Source: Polaribacter filamentus
GTDB lineage: Bacteria; Bacteroidota; Bacteroidia; Flavobacteriales; Flavobacteriaceae
Assembly (NCBI RefSeq): GCF_002943715.1
Contig: NZ_MQUA01000013.1
Coordinates: 675,001 to 739,000 of the forward strand
Length of the DNA stretch: 64,000 nucleotides
Direction of reading: 5' to 3'
Part shown: in pieces, positions 53,192 to 61,820 of the stretch
Layout of the letters: each line of letters starts with the position of its first letter
Numbering within the stretch: position 1 is the stretch's first letter
Program-made: the position numbers and the translations under genes
The notes under the pieces: model-generated
Database searches by the model: none
Seen by the model: only the letters and a program-made list of their open reading frames with translations
What the model was told of the DNA's origin: nothing

Positions 53192-53432
53192 ATGAAGAAA
53201 TTTTTACTTTTCACAGTATTTACTTTTGTACTGATTTCTTGTAGTAGCGTCAAAAATATGCAAGAAGTGATTAATAATGAAAATTTATGACACCGCGATT
53301 AATATCCCAATGGATAATTTAAAAAGAAATAAAACAAAAAAAGGAAATCAGCCTTATGTGTTTATGCTTCAGGAGGCTTTTGCAAAAGCAACGGCGAACG
53401 ATTTAGACAGAATTAATTTCTTGAAAGAATAA
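53192..53432 (+). pseudogene. Frameshifted, truncated lipoprotein gene
   Basis: ATG 53192 gives a lipoprotein signal (LLFTVFTFVLISC) and SSVKNMQEVINNEN, then stops by frame. In the next frame the sequence continues DTAINIPMDNLKRNKTKKGN and YVFMLQEAFAKATANDLDRI, ending NFLKE and TAA at 53432. From memory, this is the first quarter of a longer Flavobacteriaceae lipoprotein with the phrase YDTAIN...NK.KK..QPY. So one shift plus loss of the rest. Confidence 0.65.
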
Positions 53433-53460
53433 TGAAATAAATTTTAGTGGCTAAAAAATA

Positions 53461-54327
53461 TTATTCTTGAGCGCCATGGCTTTTTGCAGTTTCTATAAAA
53501 TGATTAGAAATTTCTTTTGAATCCGCACCTAAGCTTCTTGCTAAATGCAACGCAACGCCCATTATTAAAACAGAAGCTTCATGAAGTTCTTGAATTGATT
53601 CTACGTTTCCAAATTTTTCTTGAGCTTTTAATAATAACAATTCATTGTGTTGATGGGCAAAAGCAATAGGGTTCTCAATTTCATCCGTAATTGCTGGTAT
53701 CATTAAGCAATCTATCCATTCGCTTCCTATTCTTTCTGATAAAACTCCAGGAAGTTCGTTACCCATTTCTCTCCATGCTGCAAGCGTTTTTGTATCTCCG
53801 GATGCAGCTAAGTCAGAATCTAACAATAACTCAAAAGCAATATCAGCGATGTTTTGCATAACCATTAAATATTCATCTTGTGCCTTTTCAAACAGATCTG
53901 CTTCTTGTCCTTTTAGATATTCACCAACACTAAGTTTTGGTAATTCTAAAACTTCTGCACAATCAGTTAAACAAGGAAATATAGATCCTTCATAAATATA
54001 ATGCGCTTTGTCAAATTGTATTTTTCGTCCTAACGGATATAAACGACACGCTAATGGGCGGCCTTGATGAAAACTGCATCCAAAATTATCAATATACTGA
54101 CTGCATGCTTTTTGTCCTTTTTTATCAGACTTTCCATCAAAAATTAATCGGGTACCACCAAACTCAGTGTACAAGTCTCGAAATTCTCTCGGAGTAATTT
54201 TTTTCGCTACACTAAAACGCAACAATTCCCAAGGATTCAACATCACAGCTTTTCCAAAACAGCAAGATCCAGATCTAGAGCAGGTGAGTGGTAGTATACT
54301 TTCGTTGCTAAGTGTAGTTGTTTGCAT
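53461..54327 (-). CDS. YkgJ-family cysteine cluster protein
   Basis: About 288 residues. The metal-binding cluster begins LTCSRSGSCCFGKAVML (about 13-29), followed by KACSQYIDNFGCSFHQGRPLACRLYPL (two more Cys pairs in the family order), which may hold zinc or Fe-S. The last 170 residues are helical and not assigned. The open frame continues to 54375 but ATG 54327 (MQTTTLSNE) is better placed. Biochemical role of the family is unknown. Confidence 0.85.
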   Translation of the reverse strand: MQTTTLSNESILPLTCSRSGSCCFGKAVMLNPWELLRFSVAKKITPREFRDLYTEFGGTRLIFDGKSDKKGQKACSQYIDNFGCSFHQGRPLACRLYPLGRKIQFDKAHYIYEGSIFPCLTDCAEVLELPKLSVGEYLKGQEADLFEKAQDEYLMVMQNIADIAFELLLDSDLAASGDTKTLAAWREMGNELPGVLSERIGSEWIDCLMIPAITDEIENPIAFAHQHNELLLLKAQEKFGNVESIQELHEASVLIMGVALHLARSLGADSKEISNHFIETAKSHGAQE

Positions 54328-54605
54328 TATTTTGGATAGTTTTTGATCGATTGGTAAATTTATGAACAGCAACACCGCAAAGCGCAGTGAAAATTTATTG
54401 GTAAAGGTATTATTTTATTTTATCTTAAAGGTACATTGACACAATTTGACATTGTATTAGATTTCTTTTTTCGGATTATTTAAAAGGATGTTTTATAAAG
54501 GTTTTTGATGTATTTCAGCAGTTGTTTGTGAACCATTTTTTAGATAAGTGAATTAATAGTATTACTTTTGATTTCTTAAAATACATCATCCTTAATCTTT
54601 AGTTT

Positions 54606-54992
54606 ATGTCATATCAAGAAGTTTTTATCCTTTTCTGGGATCAAGTAAAAGAAAGTGTTCAAGAAAAACGTTTTGCAAAGTTAACAATGGCAAAAACTAT
54701 TGGTAAACCAGATTTAAAAAATCTTTTTTTGAGACCAATTTATTCGGATGACGGATTTAAGGTTTTACTAAAACTTCGCTACAGATCCAAAGAAACTGAG
54801 GATATAGAAGAGACACTAACCTTAGAAGCTGCCTTTTCTGTATTGAAACCACATCTAAAAAAGTCTTTTTTATCTGTTCTATTATTTACTACAACAAAAG
54901 ATGTTACTTTTAAAATTAATAAAAAGGGAATGGGAAGTATAACCGAATCTTCTCCAACATTTTTTGAAGTTACACAGGCAGAGAAGGATTAG
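54606..54992 (+). CDS. Hypothetical protein, 128 residues
   Basis: Not recognised. A soluble, basic protein without signal peptide or membrane segment: YQEVFILFWDQVKESVQEKR start (helix), NLFLRPIYSDDGFKVLLKLR (strand pair), LTLEAAFSVLKPHLKKSFLS (helix) and a strand FKINKKGMGSITES. The mix fits a compact alpha/beta fold. Single gene between YkgJ and the convergent SDR gene. No visible decay. Confidence 0.65.
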   Translation: MSYQEVFILFWDQVKESVQEKRFAKLTMAKTIGKPDLKNLFLRPIYSDDGFKVLLKLRYRSKETEDIEETLTLEAAFSVLKPHLKKSFLSVLLFTTTKDVTFKINKKGMGSITESSPTFFEVTQAEKD

Positions 54993-55086
54993 TGCATTTT
55001 CTAGTATTCTTGTCTAGAATAAATTATTTTTACTAAAAGTTATTTTTTAAAAACGATTCAGGATAATCAGCTTTAATTTTAGTTAT

Positions 55087-56217
55087 TTAATAACTCTTTT
55101 TGAACTTTTTTTGGACTGAAAAATTAATTAAATTCATAAAATTCTCGTGAACTCCCAAGGTGGTATTTAGATCTAACTGATTTATTAATTTTAAAATTAA
55201 ATCGGGTTTAAACTGTAAATCTGGAACGGATACATATTTTTCAAAAAGGCCGCCAAGACTTTTGTAATATAAAACTTCAAAAGCATTTAAGTTATCGGGC
55301 TTTTCTGTGACATATTCATACAAATCAATATCAAAAGATTCTAAAACAGCACCCACATATTCTTTGTGCAATATTTGACGCGGATTTACAATATTAAGTT
55401 CTTTTATAGTCCGATTTAAAAAAGCATACAAAATCGCTTTAGAAACAAAATCTACCGGAACAATATTCAATCCACTTTCCTCATCTATCCAAATTCTAAA
55501 GTTTTCTTTGGATTTGGTCGCATATTTATCTAGAAATATAGCCCAAGAGTAGAATACATCAAATTTTGGTATTTCATATAACGGTGAATCAAGTAGACGA
55601 CCACAAATAATACTTGGTCTTAAAACCTGAGAATCTATATTTTTTAGTTTACACGTCTCTTTCACATACAATTCACTCTCATATTTAGATTGCTCATACG
55701 GATTTCTAAAATGAGCAACCTTATAGTTTTCAATAGTATCATCCACTTTTTTATTCTGAATTCCAAAAGAATATGCTGTACTGATATAGATGAAACGGTT
55801 TACATACGTTGGCAACTCGTTTAAAAGTTGCTTGGTTACTAAAAAATTTTGAGTGTGAACTTTATCTTTAGAATCGCTTGTGTTTAATAAACTTGTAGAA
55901 CCAGCACAATGAATAACCGTGTCGAAATTATACCTTTCTAAAGTGCTTTTATTGATTGCTGATAAATCACTAGAAATTACCGTTACTTTTTCTAAACAAT
56001 CCTCTAAGGTAAATTTATTTAAAAAGTCTGGTCTAGATACATCTTGTAAAATAGCGACTAAACGTTGTTGTGCAGATTTTTCAGTATTTCTTATAATTAC
56101 AAAAAGATGATCTACTGTTTTTTCAACGATTGCTTTGTGCAACCATTCAAATATAATATGCCTTCCAACAATTCCAGATCCACCAGTTAACAAGCAATTC
56201 ATACGTATATTTTGCAT
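55087..56217 (-). CDS. SDR family oxidoreductase (NAD-binding 4, fatty-acyl reductase-like)
   Basis: 376 residues. N-terminal Rossmann CLLTGGSGIVGRHI (about 8-21), the YISTAYSFG active-site strand, and the catalytic YEQSKYESEL (YxxxK, about 174-183). The last 170 residues follow the Male-sterile/NAD_binding_4 layout (NIVPVDFVSKAILYAFLN). Such proteins reduce thioester-bound acyl chains or act on sugar nucleotides. Which one is unclear. Single gene. Confidence 0.85.
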   Translation of the reverse strand: MQNIRMNCLLTGGSGIVGRHIIFEWLHKAIVEKTVDHLFVIIRNTEKSAQQRLVAILQDVSRPDFLNKFTLEDCLEKVTVISSDLSAINKSTLERYNFDTVIHCAGSTSLLNTSDSKDKVHTQNFLVTKQLLNELPTYVNRFIYISTAYSFGIQNKKVDDTIENYKVAHFRNPYEQSKYESELYVKETCKLKNIDSQVLRPSIICGRLLDSPLYEIPKFDVFYSWAIFLDKYATKSKENFRIWIDEESGLNIVPVDFVSKAILYAFLNRTIKELNIVNPRQILHKEYVGAVLESFDIDLYEYVTEKPDNLNAFEVLYYKSLGGLFEKYVSVPDLQFKPDLILKLINQLDLNTTLGVHENFMNLINFSVQKKFKKSY

Positions 56218-56364
56218 TTATTTCAACTAGTAAAAATAGCCCTTTTAAAATTAAAAACGGCCTTCTCTATGGTTTGAGATGTGCCGTTTTACACCGTATA
56301 ATTCGATGCTAAAATCATTCTGTTTTAGAAAACAGTATATTAATTTTTAATGCATCTATAAAGT

Positions 56365-57078
56365 TTATTTTTTGATAGTTCTCTTGCCTTCAATAGTTAT
56401 TTTTGAACCTTCAATAAGCATAATCGAGGTTGGTTTTATATGGTTTAAAAATTTAAAATCTTTGCCATACACCAATTCGAAATCTACTATTATTTCAGAA
56501 CTTTCTACTTTATATTGTTCCCATCTTGGATGTGTAACTTGATATTCGTTGGTAATCGTGTCATTAACTTTTGCATATCCCCAATAATGTTCTGTAATAA
56601 ATTCTGTTTCACCATTTTCTTCAATTTTTATAGTTTCCAGCGCTGCGGTAATTTTAAAAGATTGCCAAATTTTATTCTTTCTCCAATGATAAGCAACACT
56701 TCTATTTAAAGTATTTTCTTCCCAAGTATATTTCATTGGCATGGTTTCATAATGTTCTTTGTAGATAGTGTTCGCAACAAAAGTTAGCGCAGGTTTAGAC
56801 ACAATTTCTTTTATAAAAACAGCACCGCGTTTCCAAGTATTGTTTTCAAATCGTCTTACATAAAATCGAAGGTTTACTTCTTCTACTTTTCCATGAAATG
56901 GAATTCTGATTCCTACTATTTTTGTATTCAAAAATAGAAAACCAATTAAGCTAACAAAGCATTTACCTTCATATAAATCGAGTTCAGTTCCGGGCGGCAC
57001 GTATGCCTCTAAAAGACTGGGATCAACTTCGTAATTTGCAAAAGCTAATTTTCTCCATTCTGCCTTTAAAAAGCTCAT
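56365..57078 (-). CDS. DUF2071 family protein (YqjF-like)
   Basis: 237 residues. Typical pieces: MSFLKAEWRKLAFANYEVDP start, YVPPGTELDLYEGKCFVSLI, the NLRFYVRRF strand with RGAVFIKEIVSKPAL, and HYWGYAKVNDTITNEYQVTH. DUF2071 is an acetoacetate-decarboxylase-like beta fold, function unknown. Single gene downstream of gcvT on the same strand but separated by a hairpin. Confidence 0.87.
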   Translation of the reverse strand: MSFLKAEWRKLAFANYEVDPSLLEAYVPPGTELDLYEGKCFVSLIGFLFLNTKIVGIRIPFHGKVEEVNLRFYVRRFENNTWKRGAVFIKEIVSKPALTFVANTIYKEHYETMPMKYTWEENTLNRSVAYHWRKNKIWQSFKITAALETIKIEENGETEFITEHYWGYAKVNDTITNEYQVTHPRWEQYKVESSEIIVDFELVYGKDFKFLNHIKPTSIMLIEGSKITIEGKRTIKK

Positions 57079-57148
57079 TTTTTTTGTTTTTAATAAGGTT
57101 TTATTTCACCTCTGTTTCCTAAAACAAAAATAAGGTTTTTAAACAAAG

Positions 57149-57182
57149 AAACCTCATTTCCAAAGATTTGAAAATGAGGTTT
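57149..57182 (-). terminator. Hairpin after gcvT
   Basis: An 11-bp perfect stem (57149-57159 with 57172-57182), 12-base loop, 24 bases after the gcvT stop. On the minus strand the following bases are T-rich but not a pure U-run, so termination may be partial. Confidence 0.6.
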
Positions 57183-57205
57183 TATAGTAATTTATTGCTA
57201 AAGTT

Positions 57206-58291
57206 TTATCCTTTATAAAAAGGCAATTTTATAACCGTTGCGGGAATTGCATTTTTACGAACTTGAATATGAATTTGTGTTCCTAATTTAGAGAATAAGG
57301 TTGGCACATATCCCATTCCGATTCCTTTTTGCAAACAAGGACTCATTGTTCCTGATGTTACGTTTCCAATAACGTTTCCGTTTCCGTCTACGATGTCGTA
57401 ACCGTGTCTTGGAATTCCTCTTTCATCCAACTCAAAAGCAACTAATTTACGCGATGGTTTTTCTTCTTTTTGTTTTGCCAAAGCTTCACTATTTACAAAA
57501 TCTTTTGTAAATTTTGTAATCCAACCTAAACCAGCTTCAATTGGCGATGTGGTATCATCAATATCATTTCCATATAAACAATATCCCATTTCTAAACGCA
57601 ACGTATCTCTTGCCGCTAAACCAATTGGTTTAATACCAAAATCTGCGCCAGCCTCAAAAACTTTATTCCAGATTTGTATAACATCAGCATTTTTACAATA
57701 AATTTCAAATCCGCCAGAACCTGTATAGCCAGTTGCAGAAATAATTACATTGTCAATGCCCGCAAAATCACCTACTTTAAATTTATAAAAAGAAATAGCT
57801 GCTAAATCGATAGAAGACAGCGATTGCATCGCTTCCACAGCTTTTGGTCCTTGAATAGCCAATAAAGAATACTCATCAGAAAGATTTTTTAAATCAGCTT
57901 TAAATTCTTCATTGTATTTAGAAATCCAATTCCAATCTTTCTCAATATTCCCAGCATTAACGACTAATAGATACGAATTTTCTTTAATTTTATAACAAAT
58001 TAAATCATCTACAATTCCGTTTTCTTCATTTGGGAAACAACTATATTGTGCATCACCAATTTCTAGTTTAGAAGCATCATTAGAAGTTACTTTTTGAATT
58101 AATGCCAAAGCATTTTCGCCTTTTACTAAAAATTCTCCCATATGACTTACATCAAAAACACCCAAAGATTCTCTAACAGTAAGATGTTCTGCGGTTACGC
58201 CTTCGTACTGAACAGGCATATTAAAACCTGCAAAAGACACCATTTTTGCTCCTAAGTTTTCGTGAATTGAATGCAATGCAATATTTTTCAT
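57206..58291 (-). CDS. gcvT: Glycine cleavage system aminomethyltransferase (T protein)
   Basis: 361 residues, transfers the methylene group from the lipoyl H protein to tetrahydrofolate. [18 protein letters not shown] start (about 15-32), FDVSHMGEF (about 47-55), the folate-site [22 protein letters not shown] (about 191-202), and [16 protein letters not shown] (about 261-276), and the C-terminal [20 protein letters not shown]. Intact. The other gcv genes are not in the window, and glyA at 20 kb uses the same folate pool. Confidence 0.95.
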   Translation of the reverse strand: MKNIALHSIHENLGAKMVSFAGFNMPVQYEGVTAEHLTVRESLGVFDVSHMGEFLVKGENALALIQKVTSNDASKLEIGDAQYSCFPNEENGIVDDLICYKIKENSYLLVVNAGNIEKDWNWISKYNEEFKADLKNLSDEYSLLAIQGPKAVEAMQSLSSIDLAAISFYKFKVGDFAGIDNVIISATGYTGSGGFEIYCKNADVIQIWNKVFEAGADFGIKPIGLAARDTLRLEMGYCLYGNDIDDTTSPIEAGLGWITKFTKDFVNSEALAKQKEEKPSRKLVAFELDERGIPRHGYDIVDGNGNVIGNVTSGTMSPCLQKGIGMGYVPTLFSKLGTQIHIQVRKNAIPATVIKLPFYKG

Positions 58292-58422
58292 TTATTGATT
58301 TCTTTAAATTTTAGCTAAAATATTGAAAAAACAGCAATAAACCTTCACTAATATTTTGTTAATATTTTTTATTCAAAAATAAATAATGTTACATTTGAAA
58401 AAACTACCAATAAACCTATAAA

Positions 58423-60048
58423 ATGAAGGAATTTAAATTTTTATTAATCGCTTTTATCGCATTTTCCGTAAACGGATTTTCGCAAATACCAACAGATTAT
58501 TTATCAAAAGAGTTTCATAAAGAAAGACGCGATATTTTACGTTCTAAAATGCCTGCTAATTCAGTAACCGTTGTATTTGCAAATCCGGTTAGAAATAGAG
58601 CAAATGATGTTGATTATATCTTTCATCAAGACCCAAATTTCTATTATTTAACAGGGTACAGAGAGCCGAATGCGGTTTTAGTACTGTTTTCTGAAAATCA
58701 AACAAATGAAAAAGGGGATTCTTATAATGAAATTTTATATGTGCAAAAGCGTGATAAAAGAGCTGAACAATGGAACGGAAAAAGATTAGGAACTGAAGGG
58801 GCTACAAGCGAGTTAGGTTTTAAAACAGCTATGAATGCAGAAGGGTTTTTAAAATCAAATATTGATTTTAAGGCTTTTGATAAAGTTTTTATCGAAAAAT
58901 TTAATGATGATTATAGAAATTTAGGCGATGCAGCAGATATCTTTGATTTGGTAAAAGGTTTTAAAACAAACGCAGGCTATGATCCAAGTATTTATTTATC
59001 CGGAGTAAAAGAATATGTGTACAATAATATTGCAAATGCACCCATTGAAAGCAGTGCAAATGTGATTCAAACGATCACTAGAATTGAAGGTGATTATGAA
59101 GAAATTAAGGATGATAAATTAATTAAAGAATACAAATCCGCTACAACAGGCGATTTAAAAAAGGAAATAAAACAAAAAATTACGTTGGCTCTAAAACCAA
59201 AAACAAATATTGATATCACTTTTTTAGCGGCCAATCTAGCGACAATGCGTGAAGTGAAAACTGCCGAAGAATTGAAACTTTTAACCAAAGCGGTGCGTAT
59301 TTCTGCAGTAGGTCAAATAGAGGTTATGAAAGCAATGAAGCCGCATATGTCTGAATCTGAGTTGCAAGGAATTCATGAATTTGTATACAAAAAATATGGC
59401 GCTGAGTATGAAGGATATCCGTCTATCGTTGGTGCTGGAAACAATGGTTGTATTTTACATTATATAGAAAATAATCAAACCAAAGTAGGTAATGATATGG
59501 TTTTGATGGATTTAGGGGCAGAATACAGAGGGTTTACTGCGGATGTAACGCGTACAATTCCTGCTAGTGGAAAATTTACTACAGCACAAAAAGAAATTTA
59601 TGATTTGGTTTACGAGGCGCAAGAAGCGGGTATTGCTTTGTATACAATTGGTACGAGCATGAAAGCACCAAATTTAGCTGCCATAAAAATAATTAACGAA
59701 GGGTTATTTAAATTAGGAATTATAAAGTCTGCGGATGAAGTGCATCCTTATTTTCCTCATGGAACTTCGCATCATATTGGCTTAGATGTTCATGATCCAG
59801 GAAATTATGGAAATTTTGAAGAAAATATGGTGGTTACGATGGAACCTGGAATTTACATTCCTGATGGAAGTAATTGTGATAAAAAATATTGGGGAATAGG
59901 AATTAGAATTGAAGATGATATTTTAGTTACTAAAAACGGACCTGTTAATTTATCGGGAGAAGCTCCAAGAACTACAATTGAAATAGAAAAAATGATGGCT
60001 AAAAAATCTGTTTTAGAAGATTTTGTTTTGCCAAACTTAGATAAATAA
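58423..60048 (+). CDS. Secreted aminopeptidase P family metallopeptidase
   Basis: 541 residues with signal peptide ([18 protein letters not shown]). N-terminal AMP_N domain with [19 protein letters not shown]-terminal pita-bread fold with the five metal ligands in [19 protein letters not shown] (Asp pair), [12 protein letters not shown] (His), VTMEPGIY (Glu) and IRIEDDI (Glu). It would cleave X-Pro N-termini in the periplasm. Its stop (TAATG) overlaps the VF530-family start by one base. A TACATTTG box at 58390-58397 is a likely -7 element. Confidence 0.93.
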   Translation: MKEFKFLLIAFIAFSVNGFSQIPTDYLSKEFHKERRDILRSKMPANSVTVVFANPVRNRANDVDYIFHQDPNFYYLTGYREPNAVLVLFSENQTNEKGDSYNEILYVQKRDKRAEQWNGKRLGTEGATSELGFKTAMNAEGFLKSNIDFKAFDKVFIEKFNDDYRNLGDAADIFDLVKGFKTNAGYDPSIYLSGVKEYVYNNIANAPIESSANVIQTITRIEGDYEEIKDDKLIKEYKSATTGDLKKEIKQKITLALKPKTNIDITFLAANLATMREVKTAEELKLLTKAVRISAVGQIEVMKAMKPHMSESELQGIHEFVYKKYGAEYEGYPSIVGAGNNGCILHYIENNQTKVGNDMVLMDLGAEYRGFTADVTRTIPASGKFTTAQKEIYDLVYEAQEAGIALYTIGTSMKAPNLAAIKIINEGLFKLGIIKSADEVHPYFPHGTSHHIGLDVHDPGNYGNFEENMVVTMEPGIYIPDGSNCDKKYWGIGIRIEDDILVTKNGPVNLSGEAPRTTIEIEKMMAKKSVLEDFVLPNLDK

Positions 60049-60269
60049 TGAGCACAGAACAGCCGAATAATCCGCTTCACGGAATAAAATTAGCAACGAT
60101 GTTAGAAGAGTTATATCTAGAATATGGTTGGGAAGAATTGGGAAATATTATAAATATTAACGCGTTTAAAAATAATCCTACCTATAAATCGAGTTTAAAG
60201 TTTTTACGAACTACACCTTGGGCAAGAGAAAAAGTAGAGAATTTATATTTAAAAACGATGATTAAATAG
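60048..60269 (+). CDS. VF530 family (DUF2132) DNA-binding protein
   Basis: 73 residues, small helical protein matching DUF2132/VF530: [20 protein letters not shown] then [19 protein letters not shown] and [18 protein letters not shown]. The family has a double-stranded-DNA-binding-like fold, and its role is unknown. Translationally coupled to the aminopeptidase (one-base overlap). Confidence 0.88.
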   Translation: MSTEQPNNPLHGIKLATMLEELYLEYGWEELGNIININAFKNNPTYKSSLKFLRTTPWAREKVENLYLKTMIK

Positions 60270-60377
60270 TTTTTTTGAAGCTTTTTCCTGCTTTCAACTA
60301 TATCTTTTTTTATAGAAAATAAAAAAAGGATGTCGTTTCAATCAGGGCTAAGATTGTTTGCCAGCTTTATTTATAAA

Positions 60378-60779
60378 TTAAAAACGGATTTTATAATTTT
60401 GACTTTTATGCTCAAAATAATATAGAATCTTAATTAAAATAAGAATAAAGGCCGCTGTTGCAAAAAACCAAACTGTATTATATACTGCGGAATATAAATT
60501 ATTTACAGGAATTAAATCTGAGAACGATATTCCAACTATGATACAAATCAATAATATTCTAATCGAATTTTTAAGCTAACTTGGTTTTGTTAGAACTTCA
60601 TAAATTCCAATAATTAAAATAAACAGAAAGAACGTTTCATAAGTTGTATTAATATTTATTAATCCATGTAGTTCAGGGTTACTAGCTTTCATCTTACTCA
60701 TTAAATCAATATGATTAAAATGGCTAATTATGGATAAAACTAATTGGATTAAAATTATGACTAAAGAGAAAAAAGGTTT
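60378..60779 (-). pseudogene. Membrane protein gene with in-frame TAG and no start
   Basis: On the minus strand a 133-codon frame is open except for one TAG at about codon 67. It encodes four hydrophobic helices: SLVIILIQLVLSII, ETFFLFILIIGIYEVL, ILLICIIVGISF and WFFATAAFILILIKILYYF. TAA lies immediately upstream of the first codon and the first ATG comes only after about 25 codons (LMSKMKAS). So a four-helix membrane protein has lost its start and gained a stop. Family not recognised. The rest of the 60270-60810 gap shows nothing else. Confidence 0.6.
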
Positions 60780-60810
60780 TTAAAATTTCGTGCTTGTAAT
60801 TTACGAGCTA

Positions 60811-61734
60811 CTATTTTATCAATAATTTTCGTTGTTGTTTAATAGTAAGTGTACTTCCATCATGACTCCAACCAGGAGGTCCAAATGCATACATAAACTT
60901 ATGTTGCCATTTAGTCGACTTCTTCAAATCAGTCCAAATATCTTTATATTCATGTGTTAATATGGTGATTGGATTGTAAGAATTAGGCGGATGACTTACG
61001 CCATATTTTATTTCTATTTCTTCGTCAAGTTCTTTCCAAGTTCCGAATATCTTATCAAAAATATTTAAAAAACCTCCATGATTTTTATCCATATATTCAA
61101 AGTTTTGGGCATGATGAACTTGATGCATTGTATGTGTATTAAACACTTTTTCGATAATTCCTAATTTAGGAATATATACAGAATGCAATTGAAACTGCCA
61201 TAAAGCTTCAATACCTAAACAAACCACCAACATTTCTGGAGGGAAACCAATGGCGACAATCCACATATAAAAAAACGGTTTGTATAAAATGGTAAACCAA
61301 CCATTTCTAACTGCGGTACCTAAGTTAAAATTATCCGAAGAGTGATGCACAATGTGAGCAGCCCAAAGAAAACGCACATTATGGTTCTGTCTGTGAAACC
61401 AATAATAGCTAAAATCATCTAATAATTGACATAAAATCCAAACATACCAAGCATATCCAAAAGATTCATAACCCATAATATTCATACGAACACCGTCTAT
61501 AATTGGGTTAAACAAGTCATAAACAAAACTAAAAAGTACAATAGCAGCGATGGTTTTTGTTAAAGGTGCCAAAATTGCAGAACCAACACCCATTGTAAGA
61601 CTTGACGCTAAATCTTTCCATTTATAAAGACTTCTCTTTTCTTCTTTTTTCTGATGCTTGCTATAAGTTAGTTCAAGTAAAATAAGCCCTAAAAAACAAG
61701 GAACACCATATATGAGCGGATTTGTGAAATTCAT
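60811..61734 (-). CDS. Sterol desaturase / fatty acid hydroxylase family protein
   Basis: 307 residues, integral membrane di-iron oxygenase. Histidine clusters in order: WFHRQNHNVRF (HxxxH type), AAHIVHHSSDNFN (HxxHH), and THTMHQVHHAQNFEYMD (HxxHH with further His near NHGG). Four hydrophobic segments surround them. Such enzymes hydroxylate or desaturate carotenoids, sterols or acyl chains. With no lipid gene beside it the substrate is open. Single gene upstream of topB's stop on the same strand. Confidence 0.9.
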   Translation of the reverse strand: MNFTNPLIYGVPCFLGLILLELTYSKHQKKEEKRSLYKWKDLASSLTMGVGSAILAPLTKTIAAIVLFSFVYDLFNPIIDGVRMNIMGYESFGYAWYVWILCQLLDDFSYYWFHRQNHNVRFLWAAHIVHHSSDNFNLGTAVRNGWFTILYKPFFYMWIVAIGFPPEMLVVCLGIEALWQFQLHSVYIPKLGIIEKVFNTHTMHQVHHAQNFEYMDKNHGGFLNIFDKIFGTWKELDEEIEIKYGVSHPPNSYNPITILTHEYKDIWTDLKKSTKWQHKFMYAFGPPGWSHDGSTLTIKQQRKLLIK

Positions 61735-61820
61735 TTAATGTAAAGTTTTTTTATAAAATCGTAACTTCTTAGTGAGAAAAAATCGACATTTATTTAATTT
61801 TTACCAAGATAAAAAATAAA

